Assembly: GCA_040400875.1 (NCBI GenBank)
Contig: JBBAPK010000005.1
Coordinates: 42,678-106,677, forward strand
Direction: 5' to 3'
Length of the DNA: 64,000 nt
Source: PBB1 sp040400875
GTDB taxonomy: Bacteria; Pseudomonadota; Gammaproteobacteria; Burkholderiales; Burkholderiaceae_C
This document shows positions 18,301 to 25,576 of the stretch, piece after piece. The notes beneath the pieces are model-generated. The model was not told where the DNA came from and made no database searches. It was given only the letters and a program-made list of their open reading frames with translations. The first letter of the stretch is position 1, and each line of letters opens with the position of its first letter. A program made the translations under genes and the position numbers.

Positions 18301-18955
18301 GGCGCTGGGTTTTTACCTGTCGGGGCATCTGTTCGACCAGAGCGTCGATGAGGTGCGGCAGTTCGCACGCCGCAGCAACGCCGATGTGCTCGACAGCCGC
18401 GAGCCGCAGATGCTGGCCGGCATCGTGGGCGATCTGCGCGTGGTCAACGGGCAGCGCGGTCGGGTGGCGATCTTCAAGCTTGACGACAAGACCGAGGTCA
18501 TCGAGGCGGTGGCCAACGAGGAACTGCTCAACGCCAACCGCGAGCTGCTCAAGGACGACGAACTGGTGATCGTGCAGGGCAAAGTGCAGCCCGATCGCTT
18601 TTCAGGCGGGCTGCGGCTCAACGTGCAGCAGGTGTGGGACCTGGCTTCAGCGCGCTGTCGCTTTGGCCACTACCTGAGCGTGCAGGTCAACGGCAGCTTG
18701 CCGCCGATCGATGAGCTGCTGCGCGACTTTCCGCCACGTCGGGTGGACAGCGAGCATGGCGAACTGCTGCAAGGCTTGCCGGTGCGGCTGAAAATCCACC
18801 GCCAAAGCGCACAGGGTCAGGTTCGCGGCGATCTCGATCTGGGCGAGCAGGCCCGCTTTTATCCCTGCGACGAGGCGCTTGAGCGCTGGCGGCTGGCTAC
18901 CGACGGGCGCAGCGCTCGCGTGGTCTACGAGCACCCGACGGCCGACGACTACTGA
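15380..18955 (+). CDS. dnaE: DNA polymerase III alpha subunit
   Basis: The replicative polymerase catalytic subunit, 1,191 residues, close to the family length. The N-terminal PHP domain begins FVHLRTHTEYSVVDGTL. The catalytic Asp residues lie in PDFDIDF near residue 401 after GPGRGSGAGSLVAY. Later come the tandem helix-hairpin-helix region and an OB fold (about 1000-1090). The ATG at 15380 matches the family start. A TAAAAT hexamer lies only 7 nt upstream (15367-15372) and no Shine-Dalgarno is seen, so the transcript may be nearly leaderless. It ends convergently with psd. Confidence 0.97.
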   Translation: MPFVHLRTHTEYSVVDGTLRIDEAVATAAADRQVAMAITDLSNLFGAIKFYSAALKAGVKPLIGADVWLEPEATDRQPTRLLLLVQNHTGYLNLCEILTRCWSGPPSQSQPWTTWAALSEFNEGLVALSGADLGAVGQALLAGDTPRARDVAQRFASFFAGRFYIELQRGGLPAHEAHVQAAVPLAAELGLPVVATHPVQFLKADDFEAHEARVCVAEGDTLTNPRRVKRFNAEQYLKSQAEMEALFDDVPSALANSVEIARRCSLKLVLGKPQLPLFPTPEVDGVRMAPEAYFRQTSHEGLIARLLQLYPDDAERERERARYVERLDFEIATILKMGFAGYFLIVADFINWAKSHGCPVGPGRGSGAGSLVAYSLKITDLDPLRYNLLFERFLNPDRVSMPDFDIDFCQANRDRVIDYVKDKYGRDAVSQIVTFGTMAAKAALRDVGRVLGMGYGHVDAIAKLVPAPPGKVVTLRRPPPDVDGKPDTSMIYARREAPEIEEREGKEEEVAELLALAERVEGIVRNVGMHAGGVLIAPGKITDFCPLYMQPGSDSAVSQFDKDDVEAIGLVKFDFLGLATLTVLELAKDFIRARHADKRDFSFEALALNDPGAYRLMSEGKTVAVFQLESSGMQRMLRDAKPSVFEDVIALVALYRPGPMDLIPSFCARKHGREEVAYPHALMREVLEETYGIMVYQEQVMQVAQIVGGYTLGGADLLRRAMGKKKLEEMMTHRAIFAEGAAKKGIGELKANEIFDLMEKFAGYGFNKSHAAAYALLAYHTAWAKVHYLAEFTAANMSVAIDDTDKLKIFHDDAVALGIVFEPPDVNAGGYRFEPITPADADRRQGERGRVRYGLGAIKGTGQGAIEAIVAARTSGGAFSSLFDFCARVDRARINKRTVEALIKAGAFDRWGAERARLLASVGLALEFADSQAAHADQGGLFDFDDAHGSSTQEPALVEAEPWGIRERLMLEKTALGFYLSGHLFDQSVDEVRQFARRSNADVLDSREPQMLAGIVGDLRVVNGQRGRVAIFKLDDKTEVIEAVANEELLNANRELLKDDELVIVQGKVQPDRFSGGLRLNVQQVWDLASARCRFGHYLSVQVNGSLPPIDELLRDFPPRRVDSEHGELLQGLPVRLKIHRQSAQGQVRGDLDLGEQARFYPCDEALERWRLATDGRSARVVYEHPTADDY

Positions 18956-18971
18956 GGCCGGCCGGCCGTGG

Positions 18972-19844
18972 CTAGAACTGCATCAGCCGCTGGCCCATCT
19001 TGATGCGGGTGCCCGGTGGCAGGCCCTCGCACATCGAGTAGCCCTTGGGCGCGAAGACGATGATGGTCGAGCCGTGCTGGAACCAGCCCATCTCGGCACC
19101 CTTGTCGAAGTCGGCGTCGCAGCTCAGCTCGTTGGGCCCGCGGTACTTCACATGCAGCAGCACATCGAGAAAGTGCAGCCGGATGCTGGCCACCAGAATG
19201 GCCGCCACCGGAACCAGCGTGATCTCGTCGCCCGTGGCGCGCATGCGGGTGCGGATCACCGCGCGTTCGTTTTTGCAGTAAAGCCGCTCGACGCGCTTGA
19301 GCGCGACCGGGTTCACGTTCCAGGTGTCGCCCGAGATGTAGTTGACGCGGTCGACATGGCAGTCGGCCGGCGCATGGAAGCGGTGGTACATCGTTGAGGT
19401 CAGCCGCAAGGTGGCGTAGCAACCATCGCGGTAGCGCTCGGCGGTGGCTTCGTCACCGAGCAGGTCGAGCAGCGTGTACGGAAAGCCCTTGGCCTGGAAC
19501 ACCGTGACGCCATCGATGGACCCGCTTTCGCCGACGATGGCATCGCACGGGCTGCTCAGCACCTGCGCTTCGGTGTCGATCGGGCGCAGGCCGGGTTTCA
19601 ACTCGCGGATGAAGCAGTCGTGCATGCTCTTAAAGTGCGTCTTGCGCGCTTCGCTCAGATCGAGGTCGGAAAACGCGCGCCAGATGGCGATCGACACATC
19701 GCGCACCAGCGGAATCTCGATCTGGCTGAACCAGCCGATGAAGCGCGTGAGCGCGATGCGAGGCACGCGGTTGGTCAGCAGGAAGTTGAGGTCTTCTTGC
19801 TGCAGCAGGCGGTCTTTCAGGGATCGTGTGGGGGTTGGTTTCAT
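18972..19844 (-). CDS. psd: Phosphatidylserine decarboxylase proenzyme
   Basis: A 290-residue inner-membrane enzyme that converts phosphatidylserine to phosphatidylethanolamine. It self-cleaves at a conserved Gly-Ser to give a pyruvoyl group; here the site reads FQHGSTIIVF near residue 250. TMYHRFHAP near 150 is the family His motif, and LTNRVPRIALTRFIGWFSQIE is a typical N-terminus. It is divergent from a membrane-anchored aminotransferase, 53 bp away, and heads a region rich in lipid genes. Confidence 0.93.
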   Translation of the reverse strand: MKPTPTRSLKDRLLQQEDLNFLLTNRVPRIALTRFIGWFSQIEIPLVRDVSIAIWRAFSDLDLSEARKTHFKSMHDCFIRELKPGLRPIDTEAQVLSSPCDAIVGESGSIDGVTVFQAKGFPYTLLDLLGDEATAERYRDGCYATLRLTSTMYHRFHAPADCHVDRVNYISGDTWNVNPVALKRVERLYCKNERAVIRTRMRATGDEITLVPVAAILVASIRLHFLDVLLHVKYRGPNELSCDADFDKGAEMGWFQHGSTIIVFAPKGYSMCEGLPPGTRIKMGQRLMQF

Positions 19845-19897
19845 GGGGGTGTCATGCTAGTGGGTTATCAACGGAACTTCGCAACTGTCGAGTGACC

Positions 19898-21547
19898 ATG
19901 GACGAAAACTTGTGGATGTATGTTTTGGGTGCTGCGGTGATCACGCCGCTGGTGCCCGCGCTGAAACGCCGGCTCGAATTGTCGAGGGCCAAACACCGAT
20001 CCCTCAGCGGTCACTCCCGCATGGCCAAGCGGATCTCCAAGATGATCCCCTTCTATGCCTACGGCGAAGACCGCTTCTTCAACTCGGACGGTGCTCCGCC
20101 CGAAGTCGCCGAACGCCGTCGCGCAGGTCTGAAGCGTCTGGGCGACACCTTGCGCGAGCGTGCGCCCAAGTCGATCGCGATGACGGCCGAGGCTCAGGTC
20201 GGCGTGTCCGACATGCAGTTCACCAGCAGCTACCGCGTGCCGTATCAGTACTCGGGACTGCTGCGCCAGTATGTGAAGACGGGCAGCTTCGTCGAGTCGT
20301 CTTCGGGCGTGACCATCACCGACCTCGACGGCAACGACTACTTCGACCTCACCGGCTCGTACGGCGTGAACGTGTTCGGCTACGACTTCTACAAGGAGTG
20401 CATGGCCGAGGGCAGCGCCAGGGCGCACAAGCTCGGTCCGGTGCTCGGCGCCTACCACCCCAGCGTTGCCTACAACGTGGCTCGGCTGCGCGAGATTTCG
20501 GGTCTGGACGAGGTGTCGTTCCACATGTCGGGCACCGAGGCGGTGATGCAGGCGGTGCGGCTGGCCCGCTATCACACGCGTCGCTCTCATCTGGTTCGTT
20601 TTTGCGGCGCGTATCACGGCTGGTGGGAAGACGTGCAACCCGGCATCGGCAACCCGTCGGCCCCCAACAAGACCTACACGCTGGCCGACATGTCCGAGCG
20701 CTCGCTGCAGGTGCTGCGCGGGCGCAAGGACATCGCCTGCGTGCTGATAAATCCGCTGCAGGCGCTGCACCCTAACGCCAGCGCGCCGGGAGACTCCTCT
20801 TTGGTCGACAGCGGCCGCGGCGCTCGCTTCGACCGCGAGGCCTACACGCGCTGGTTGCAGCAACTGCGTGAGGTCTGCACCGAACGCGGCATCGTGCTGA
20901 TCTTTGACGAGGTGTTCGTGGGCTTTCGGCTCGCACCGGGCGGCGCGCAAGAGTACTTTGGCGTCAAGGCCGACATGGTCACCTACGGCAAGACGCTGGG
21001 CGGTGGTTTCCCGGTTGGCGTGGTGTGCGGCCGCAACGACCTCATGAAGCGTTTTCGTGATGACCGGCCGGCCGACATCTGCTTTGCCCGCGGCACCTTC
21101 AATTCGCATCCTTATGTGATGGGCGCGATGCAGGTGTTTCTCGAGCGGCTGCAGACCCAGGAAGTTCAAGCGATCTACACGGATCTTGAAGCCACCTGGA
21201 ACCGCCGCGCCAACCGGATGAATCAGCGGCTGGCCGAGGTGGGTTTGCCGGTTCAGGTGGTCAATTTGTCGACCATCTGGACGGTGCGTTACACGCAACC
21301 CTCGCGCTACAACTGGATGCTGCAGTACTACTTGCGAGAAGCAGGTCTGGCCTTGAGCTGGGTGGGCACCGGGCGCTTCATCTTCAGCCTGAACTACACC
21401 GAGGCCGACTTTGACGCCGTGGTTCAACGCTTTGTGGCTGCGTGCCAGGCCATGCAGGCCGATGGCTGGTGGTGGGAGGTGCCCGGGCTGACCAACAAGG
21501 CCATCAAGCGCGGCATCCTCAAGGAAATGCTGGCGATCCGCTTCTAG
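19898..21547 (+). CDS. Membrane-anchored class III (GSA-type) aminotransferase
   Basis: A 549-residue PLP enzyme resembling glutamate-1-semialdehyde aminotransferase, but about 120 residues longer. The N-terminus has one hydrophobic segment (MYVLGAAVITPLVPAL) followed by basic residues, suggesting a membrane anchor. Fold-type I motifs are present: HMSGTEAVMQAVRLAR, GAYHGWW, IFDEVFVGFR (PLP Asp) and TYGKTLGGGFPVG with the Schiff-base Lys. Cytosolic HemL has no anchor and is shorter, so a lipid-linked or membrane substrate is more likely than haem synthesis; that is inference. The neighbours are psd (divergent) and an Mpo1-like membrane protein (convergent). The ATG at 19898 is chosen over a longer frame. 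Confidence 0.75.
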   Translation: MDENLWMYVLGAAVITPLVPALKRRLELSRAKHRSLSGHSRMAKRISKMIPFYAYGEDRFFNSDGAPPEVAERRRAGLKRLGDTLRERAPKSIAMTAEAQVGVSDMQFTSSYRVPYQYSGLLRQYVKTGSFVESSSGVTITDLDGNDYFDLTGSYGVNVFGYDFYKECMAEGSARAHKLGPVLGAYHPSVAYNVARLREISGLDEVSFHMSGTEAVMQAVRLARYHTRRSHLVRFCGAYHGWWEDVQPGIGNPSAPNKTYTLADMSERSLQVLRGRKDIACVLINPLQALHPNASAPGDSSLVDSGRGARFDREAYTRWLQQLREVCTERGIVLIFDEVFVGFRLAPGGAQEYFGVKADMVTYGKTLGGGFPVGVVCGRNDLMKRFRDDRPADICFARGTFNSHPYVMGAMQVFLERLQTQEVQAIYTDLEATWNRRANRMNQRLAEVGLPVQVVNLSTIWTVRYTQPSRYNWMLQYYLREAGLALSWVGTGRFIFSLNYTEADFDAVVQRFVAACQAMQADGWWWEVPGLTNKAIKRGILKEMLAIRF

Positions 21548-21551
21548 TAAG

Positions 21552-21586
21552 GCTGCCCGGCCGTCGCGATGCGTCGGCCGGGCAGC
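21552..21586. terminator. Bidirectional terminator-like hairpin between convergent genes
   Basis: A perfect 12-bp inverted repeat, GCTGCCCGGCCG and its complement, with an 11-nt loop. It lies between the stops of the aminotransferase and the oppositely oriented membrane protein. There is no strong U-tract on either side, so it may stop transcription only weakly or protect 3' ends. Confidence 0.6.
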
Positions 21587-21603
21587 GTCTTGCCAAACAG
21601 GTG

Positions 21604-22212
21604 TCAAGCCTGGCGGTGGCTGATCATCGGATCGATGAGCTCTCCGCGCAGCAGGTGGAACGGTGCCTTGTAGTACAGCTTGATGTCGTGGAAGGGATCC
21701 GTCAGGATCTTGGTCATCCAAGCCAGACCGGCCATCAAGCCTTGCAGGAAGAACAGGTGGATGGTGCGAAACAGCAACCCGCCCACGCCGACCACCAGCC
21801 ACATCGCGCCCACGTGGCGGATGAATTCGGTGGTGGTAGCGGCTGGCTCGAAGACGCCCATCAGGGTCGGATCGATCCACAGCAGCACCGGTGAGGCTGC
21901 CCACACGACCATCAACACCACCTTGCGGCGCAGGTTGTAGCCCACCTTGATGGCTTCCTTGTACTCGTGGGTGGCCTTGTTCACTTCGTCATAGTCTTTC
22001 GGCTCGAAGAAGAAATGACCCGCCTGACGGCTGGTCATGGACACCAGCCATGCCACCAGCGCTGCGGCCACCGGGTCGGTGAACATCAACGCATAAGCGC
22101 AAACGAAGCTGGTGGCGCTCAGCAAATGCAGCGACTGGTTGATCCGGCTGTGGTGGTAGTAGCGATGGTCGTCATATCGCTGAACTTCAAGGGTACGAAA
22201 GAATTCGCGCAC
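21604..22212 (-). CDS. Polytopic membrane protein, Mpo1/DUF962-like
   Basis: A 202-residue protein with about four to five hydrophobic helices. The His-rich pattern YYHHSRINQSLH, and GHFFFEP after a helix, resemble the layout of Mpo1-type (DUF962) 2-hydroxy fatty acid dioxygenases, which bind iron through such histidines. The similarity is partial: the usual WxxQFxGH is here TSRQAGH. The start is GTG with a GAGGAG ribosome site 6 nt upstream. It converges on the membrane-anchored aminotransferase. The function is unproven; a lipid oxidation role is a guess from the motif and the neighbours. Confidence 0.55.
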   Translation of the reverse strand: MREFFRTLEVQRYDDHRYYHHSRINQSLHLLSATSFVCAYALMFTDPVAAALVAWLVSMTSRQAGHFFFEPKDYDEVNKATHEYKEAIKVGYNLRRKVVLMVVWAASPVLLWIDPTLMGVFEPAATTTEFIRHVGAMWLVVGVGGLLFRTIHLFFLQGLMAGLAWMTKILTDPFHDIKLYYKAPFHLLRGELIDPMISHRQA

Positions 22213-22339
22213 GCTGGCTCCTCATTGGTAGGCGGTTTGACAACGCTTTGCGGGCGCTGCCGATTCGAAATATGACGCCCTCGAGTGAAAAATTCGTGAC
22301 GCAGGCGCCAAGGTGACGTATTCATGTCAAAGAAGTTAA

Positions 22340-22366
22340 ATCCCGACGACCCTGAAGATTCGGGAT
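22340..22366. promoter_or_regulatory. Inverted repeat upstream of glycosyltransferase gene
   Basis: ATCCCGA, a 13-nt spacer, then TCGGGAT, in the 225-bp gap between two divergently transcribed genes and 72 bp before the glycosyltransferase ATG. It could be an operator or the stem of a weak leader hairpin (five T residues follow at 22375-22379). No regulator can be named. Confidence 0.35.
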
Positions 22367-22437
22367 GACAGACTTTTTGCGTCATCTGTTTGTTGCACTT
22401 CATCCCCAAAATCGGTTCCAAGCTTCCGGGGGTGCCG

Positions 22438-23664
22438 ATGACATTGACCAAAGAGCCGCACAGCCGCGGCGGTGCGCTGCACATTGCGTTCGTCACCGAG
22501 ACCTATCCGCCAGAAGTCAATGGCGTGGCCATGACCGTGGCCCGAGTGGTCGAAGGCATGCGAGCGCGTCAGCACCGGGTGCAACTGATTCGCCCCAGAC
22601 AAAGCAAGACCGACGCGCCGCTGCGGCTGGATGGATATCAGGAAGTGCTGGTGCCCGGCCTGCCCATCCCGCGCTACCCCGACTTGAAGATGGGGCGGCC
22701 CAAGGTGGCAGCGCTGGTTCGGCTGTGGTCGGCTCATCGGCCTGATCTGGTTCACATCGCCACCGAAGGGCCGCTGGGCTGGGCTGCCTTGCGCGCGGCA
22801 CAAAAGCTCGGCCTGCCGGTGACATCAGATTTCCGCACCAACTTTCATGCCTACGCATCGCATTACGGGCTGAGTCTGTTCACGCGACCGGTGCTGGCGT
22901 ATTTGCGCTGGTTCCATCAGCGCACCGCTTGCACGATGGTGCCTACCGAGTCGCTGCGTCGGAAGCTGAGCGCACTGGGCTTTGGCAAGCTCAGCGTGGT
23001 GGCGCGCGGCGTTGATGTCACCCGCTTCAATCCGAACAAGCGCAGCGAAGCACTGCGCAGTCAGTGGGGCGTGGCGAGCGACGACATGGTCGTGATGTGC
23101 GTGGGTCGCCTGGCAGCCGAGAAAAATCTGGACGCACTGGTGTCGGCCTACCGGGCGATGCAACGCGTCAACTCCTGCGTCAGGCTGGTGCTGGTCGGCG
23201 ACGGCCCGGCGCGCGCGCAACTGCAGAGCACCTGCCCCGAAGCGCTGCTGGTTGGCTCGAAGACCGGCGATGACCTGGCCGTGCACTACGCGTCGGCCGA
23301 TATCTTTGTCTTCCCCAGCCTGACCGAGACCTTCGGCAATGTCACGCCTGAAGCCATGGCCAGCGGCCTGGCGGTGCTCGCCTATGACTACGCCGCTGCA
23401 GGGCAGCTGATCCACAGTGGCGAAAGTGGTCTGCTCGCGCCGTGCAAGGACGCGCAGCGCTTTGACCAGTTGGCCGAACAACTCGCCGCTGACCCCGCAC
23501 GAGCCGCGTTGATGGGCGCGGCTGCGCGCACGGCCGCTGAGCGGCTCGACTGGGCCAGCGTGCTCGACAAGATCGAGGCGCTTTTTGCCCATGTGGCGCG
23601 AGGTGGAGACTGCAGCGACGGTGATGCAGTCCCATCCAAACCGGTGGCGATCGTCGAGGCCTAG
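22438..23664 (+). CDS. GT4-family glycosyltransferase (lipid mannosyl/glucosyltransferase-like)
   Basis: A 408-residue GT-B enzyme. The N-terminal domain opens HIAFVTETYPPEVNGVAMT, the acceptor-side signature of MgtA/PimB-like glycosyltransferases. The C-terminal domain has VGRLAAEKNLDALV and the E-x7-E motif in SLTETFGNVTPEAMASG that binds the nucleotide sugar. It probably transfers mannose or glucose to a membrane lipid at the cytoplasmic face. The adjacent lplT and nearby psd support a lipid role but do not prove it. The ATG at 22438 follows GGGGGTG; an upstream TTG is less likely. Confidence 0.8.
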   Translation: MTLTKEPHSRGGALHIAFVTETYPPEVNGVAMTVARVVEGMRARQHRVQLIRPRQSKTDAPLRLDGYQEVLVPGLPIPRYPDLKMGRPKVAALVRLWSAHRPDLVHIATEGPLGWAALRAAQKLGLPVTSDFRTNFHAYASHYGLSLFTRPVLAYLRWFHQRTACTMVPTESLRRKLSALGFGKLSVVARGVDVTRFNPNKRSEALRSQWGVASDDMVVMCVGRLAAEKNLDALVSAYRAMQRVNSCVRLVLVGDGPARAQLQSTCPEALLVGSKTGDDLAVHYASADIFVFPSLTETFGNVTPEAMASGLAVLAYDYAAAGQLIHSGESGLLAPCKDAQRFDQLAEQLAADPARAALMGAAARTAAERLDWASVLDKIEALFAHVARGGDCSDGDAVPSKPVAIVEA

Positions 23665-23717
23665 GCCCGTCGAATCCGTCGCGCCAGCACTTCCTGCCCG
23701 AACGCCGCCGCGCCCAC

Positions 23718-25001
23718 ATGCCCAAGGGCTTCTATCTGATCATCGCCTCGCAGTTCATCTCTGCCTTGGCTGACAACGCGCTGCTGCTGGTGGCCATGGC
23801 CCGCATGCAGGAAATGGGGCTGTCCGTGTGGCTGGCGCCCTTGTTGAAGCTGACCTTCACCGTGTCGTATGTGGCGCTGGCACCTTGGGTGGGTGCGCTG
23901 GCAGACGCCGTGCCCAAGGAGCGCCTGATGGCGTTGATGAACGTGCTGAAGGTCGTCGGCGCGGTGTTGATGCTGTGTGGCACCCATCCGCTGCTGGCCT
24001 ACGGGGTGGTGGGTCTGGCCGCTGCCGCCTATGCCCCCGCCAAGTACGGCATCGTGACCGAGCGCGTTCCGTCGTCCTTGCTGGTGGCAGCCAATGGCTG
24101 GATCGAGGTGTCCATCGTCTGCGCGGTGTTGCTGGGTGCGGTGACCGGCGGTGCCTTGATCAGCCCCCAACTGGCCGCGTCTGGTGTGGCGCAGTGGATC
24201 CATGAAGTGGCCTTGATGTGGCTGGCCGCGCCCACCGCCTGGGCGCCCGGCCTAGTGTTGATCGCGCTTTTGTATGCACTTGCCTCAGTGCTCAATCTCG
24301 GCATTCCTGCGGCGGCGGGTGGCGCGGCGGTGGTCTGGGAAAATCCGCTTCGAATGATGCGCACCTTTCGTCAGTCCAACCTCGTTTTGTGGCGCGACCG
24401 CGATGGCGGCTTGTCGTTGGCGGTTACCACGCTGTTCTGGGGCGCGGGAGCCACGCTGCAGTTCATCGTGCTCTACTGGGCCCAGCAGGCATTGCAGTTG
24501 GGGCTCGACAAGGCGGCCTACCTTCAGGGCGTGGTGGCCATTGGCGTGGTGGTCGGTGCGGCTCTTGCCGGCAGGTGGGTTCGAATCGAACATGCCAAGC
24601 GGGTCTTGCTGATCGGCTTGGTCATGGGCCTGCTCACTCCGTGCATGACCTTGGTTCACAGCCTACTGTGGGCGGTGCCGCTGCTGATCTTGATTGGCGC
24701 GACGGCCGGCTTTTTCGTGGTGCCCATGAATGCATTGCTGCAAGACCGAGGCTGTCGCGTGCTCAGCGCAGGCAGATCGATCGCCGTGCAGGGTTTCAAT
24801 GAAAACCTGAGCGTGCTGGCCATGGTCTCGATCTACTCGGGGCTGTTGGCGCTCGACGTGCCGGTGAACTGGCTCATCTGGGGCTTCGGCTTGCTGGTCG
24901 CGGGGACCATGGGATTGGTGATCGTTCGTGACAACGTTCGGCCCCAGTCCCCATGGTCATTGGCGGGCCGCGCCATTGAGGGCCGACAGTCCGCTCCATG
25001 A
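23718..25001 (+). CDS. lplT: Lysophospholipid transporter
   Basis: A 427-residue major-facilitator-type permease with about twelve helices. It begins with the LplT pattern KGFYLIIASQFISALADNALL and has the cytoplasmic loop APAKYGIVTERVP. LplT flips lysophosphatidylethanolamine inward for re-acylation. In enterics the acyltransferase Aas is adjacent; here it is not, and greB follows with a 4-nt ATGA overlap. Confidence 0.9.
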   Translation: MPKGFYLIIASQFISALADNALLLVAMARMQEMGLSVWLAPLLKLTFTVSYVALAPWVGALADAVPKERLMALMNVLKVVGAVLMLCGTHPLLAYGVVGLAAAAYAPAKYGIVTERVPSSLLVAANGWIEVSIVCAVLLGAVTGGALISPQLAASGVAQWIHEVALMWLAAPTAWAPGLVLIALLYALASVLNLGIPAAAGGAAVVWENPLRMMRTFRQSNLVLWRDRDGGLSLAVTTLFWGAGATLQFIVLYWAQQALQLGLDKAAYLQGVVAIGVVVGAALAGRWVRIEHAKRVLLIGLVMGLLTPCMTLVHSLLWAVPLLILIGATAGFFVVPMNALLQDRGCRVLSAGRSIAVQGFNENLSVLAMVSIYSGLLALDVPVNWLIWGFGLLVAGTMGLVIVRDNVRPQSPWSLAGRAIEGRQSAP

Positions 25002-25564
25002 GCAAAGCGTTCACCAATGAGTCTGAAGACGACGACGAGGACGAGGTCGGTTCAGCATCGATTCCAGCAGGCACGCGCAACTACCTGACACCGGCGGGCT
25101 ATGCCCGGCTGCGCTCGGAGCTGATCAGCTTGCTCGACGTGGAACGCCCGAAAGTGGTCGACGTGGTGTCATGGGCGGCCAAGAATGGCGACCGTTCCGA
25201 GAACGGCGATTACCTCTACGGCAAAAAGCGCCTGAGGGAGATCGATCGCCGCATCCGTTTCCTGTCCAAGCGGCTGGACATCGCCGAGGTCGTCGATCCA
25301 TCGGTTCACCACGGCAGCGATCAGGTGTTTTTTGGCGCCACGGTGCGCTACCTGAACGCGCGTGATGAAGAACACACCATCACCATCAAGGGCGTCGATG
25401 AATTCGACAGCGCGGCTGGCGAGATCAGCTGGGTTGCTCCCATCGCACGTGCCTTGCTTGGAACCCGTGTGGGCGACGAGATCAGGGTTCAGACACCGGC
25501 CGGTGTCGACATGCTCGAGGTGCTGCAGGTGCAATACCCGGCAGCGTCTTGCGCGAGCGGTTGA
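24998..25564 (+). CDS. greB: Transcription elongation factor GreB
   Basis: A 188-residue transcript-cleavage factor that rescues backtracked RNA polymerase. After an acidic N-terminal extension (EDDDEDE, about 10-16), the GreA/GreB coiled coil begins NYLTPAGYARLRSEL. NGDRSENGDYLYGKKRLREIDRR contains the tip Asp/Glu residues. The C-terminal FKBP-like domain follows from about 105. The acidic N-terminal extension is longer than in E. coli. Overlaps lplT by 4 nt. Confidence 0.93.
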   Translation: MSKAFTNESEDDDEDEVGSASIPAGTRNYLTPAGYARLRSELISLLDVERPKVVDVVSWAAKNGDRSENGDYLYGKKRLREIDRRIRFLSKRLDIAEVVDPSVHHGSDQVFFGATVRYLNARDEEHTITIKGVDEFDSAAGEISWVAPIARALLGTRVGDEIRVQTPAGVDMLEVLQVQYPAASCASG

Positions 25565-25576
25565 CGCCCAAGCCGC

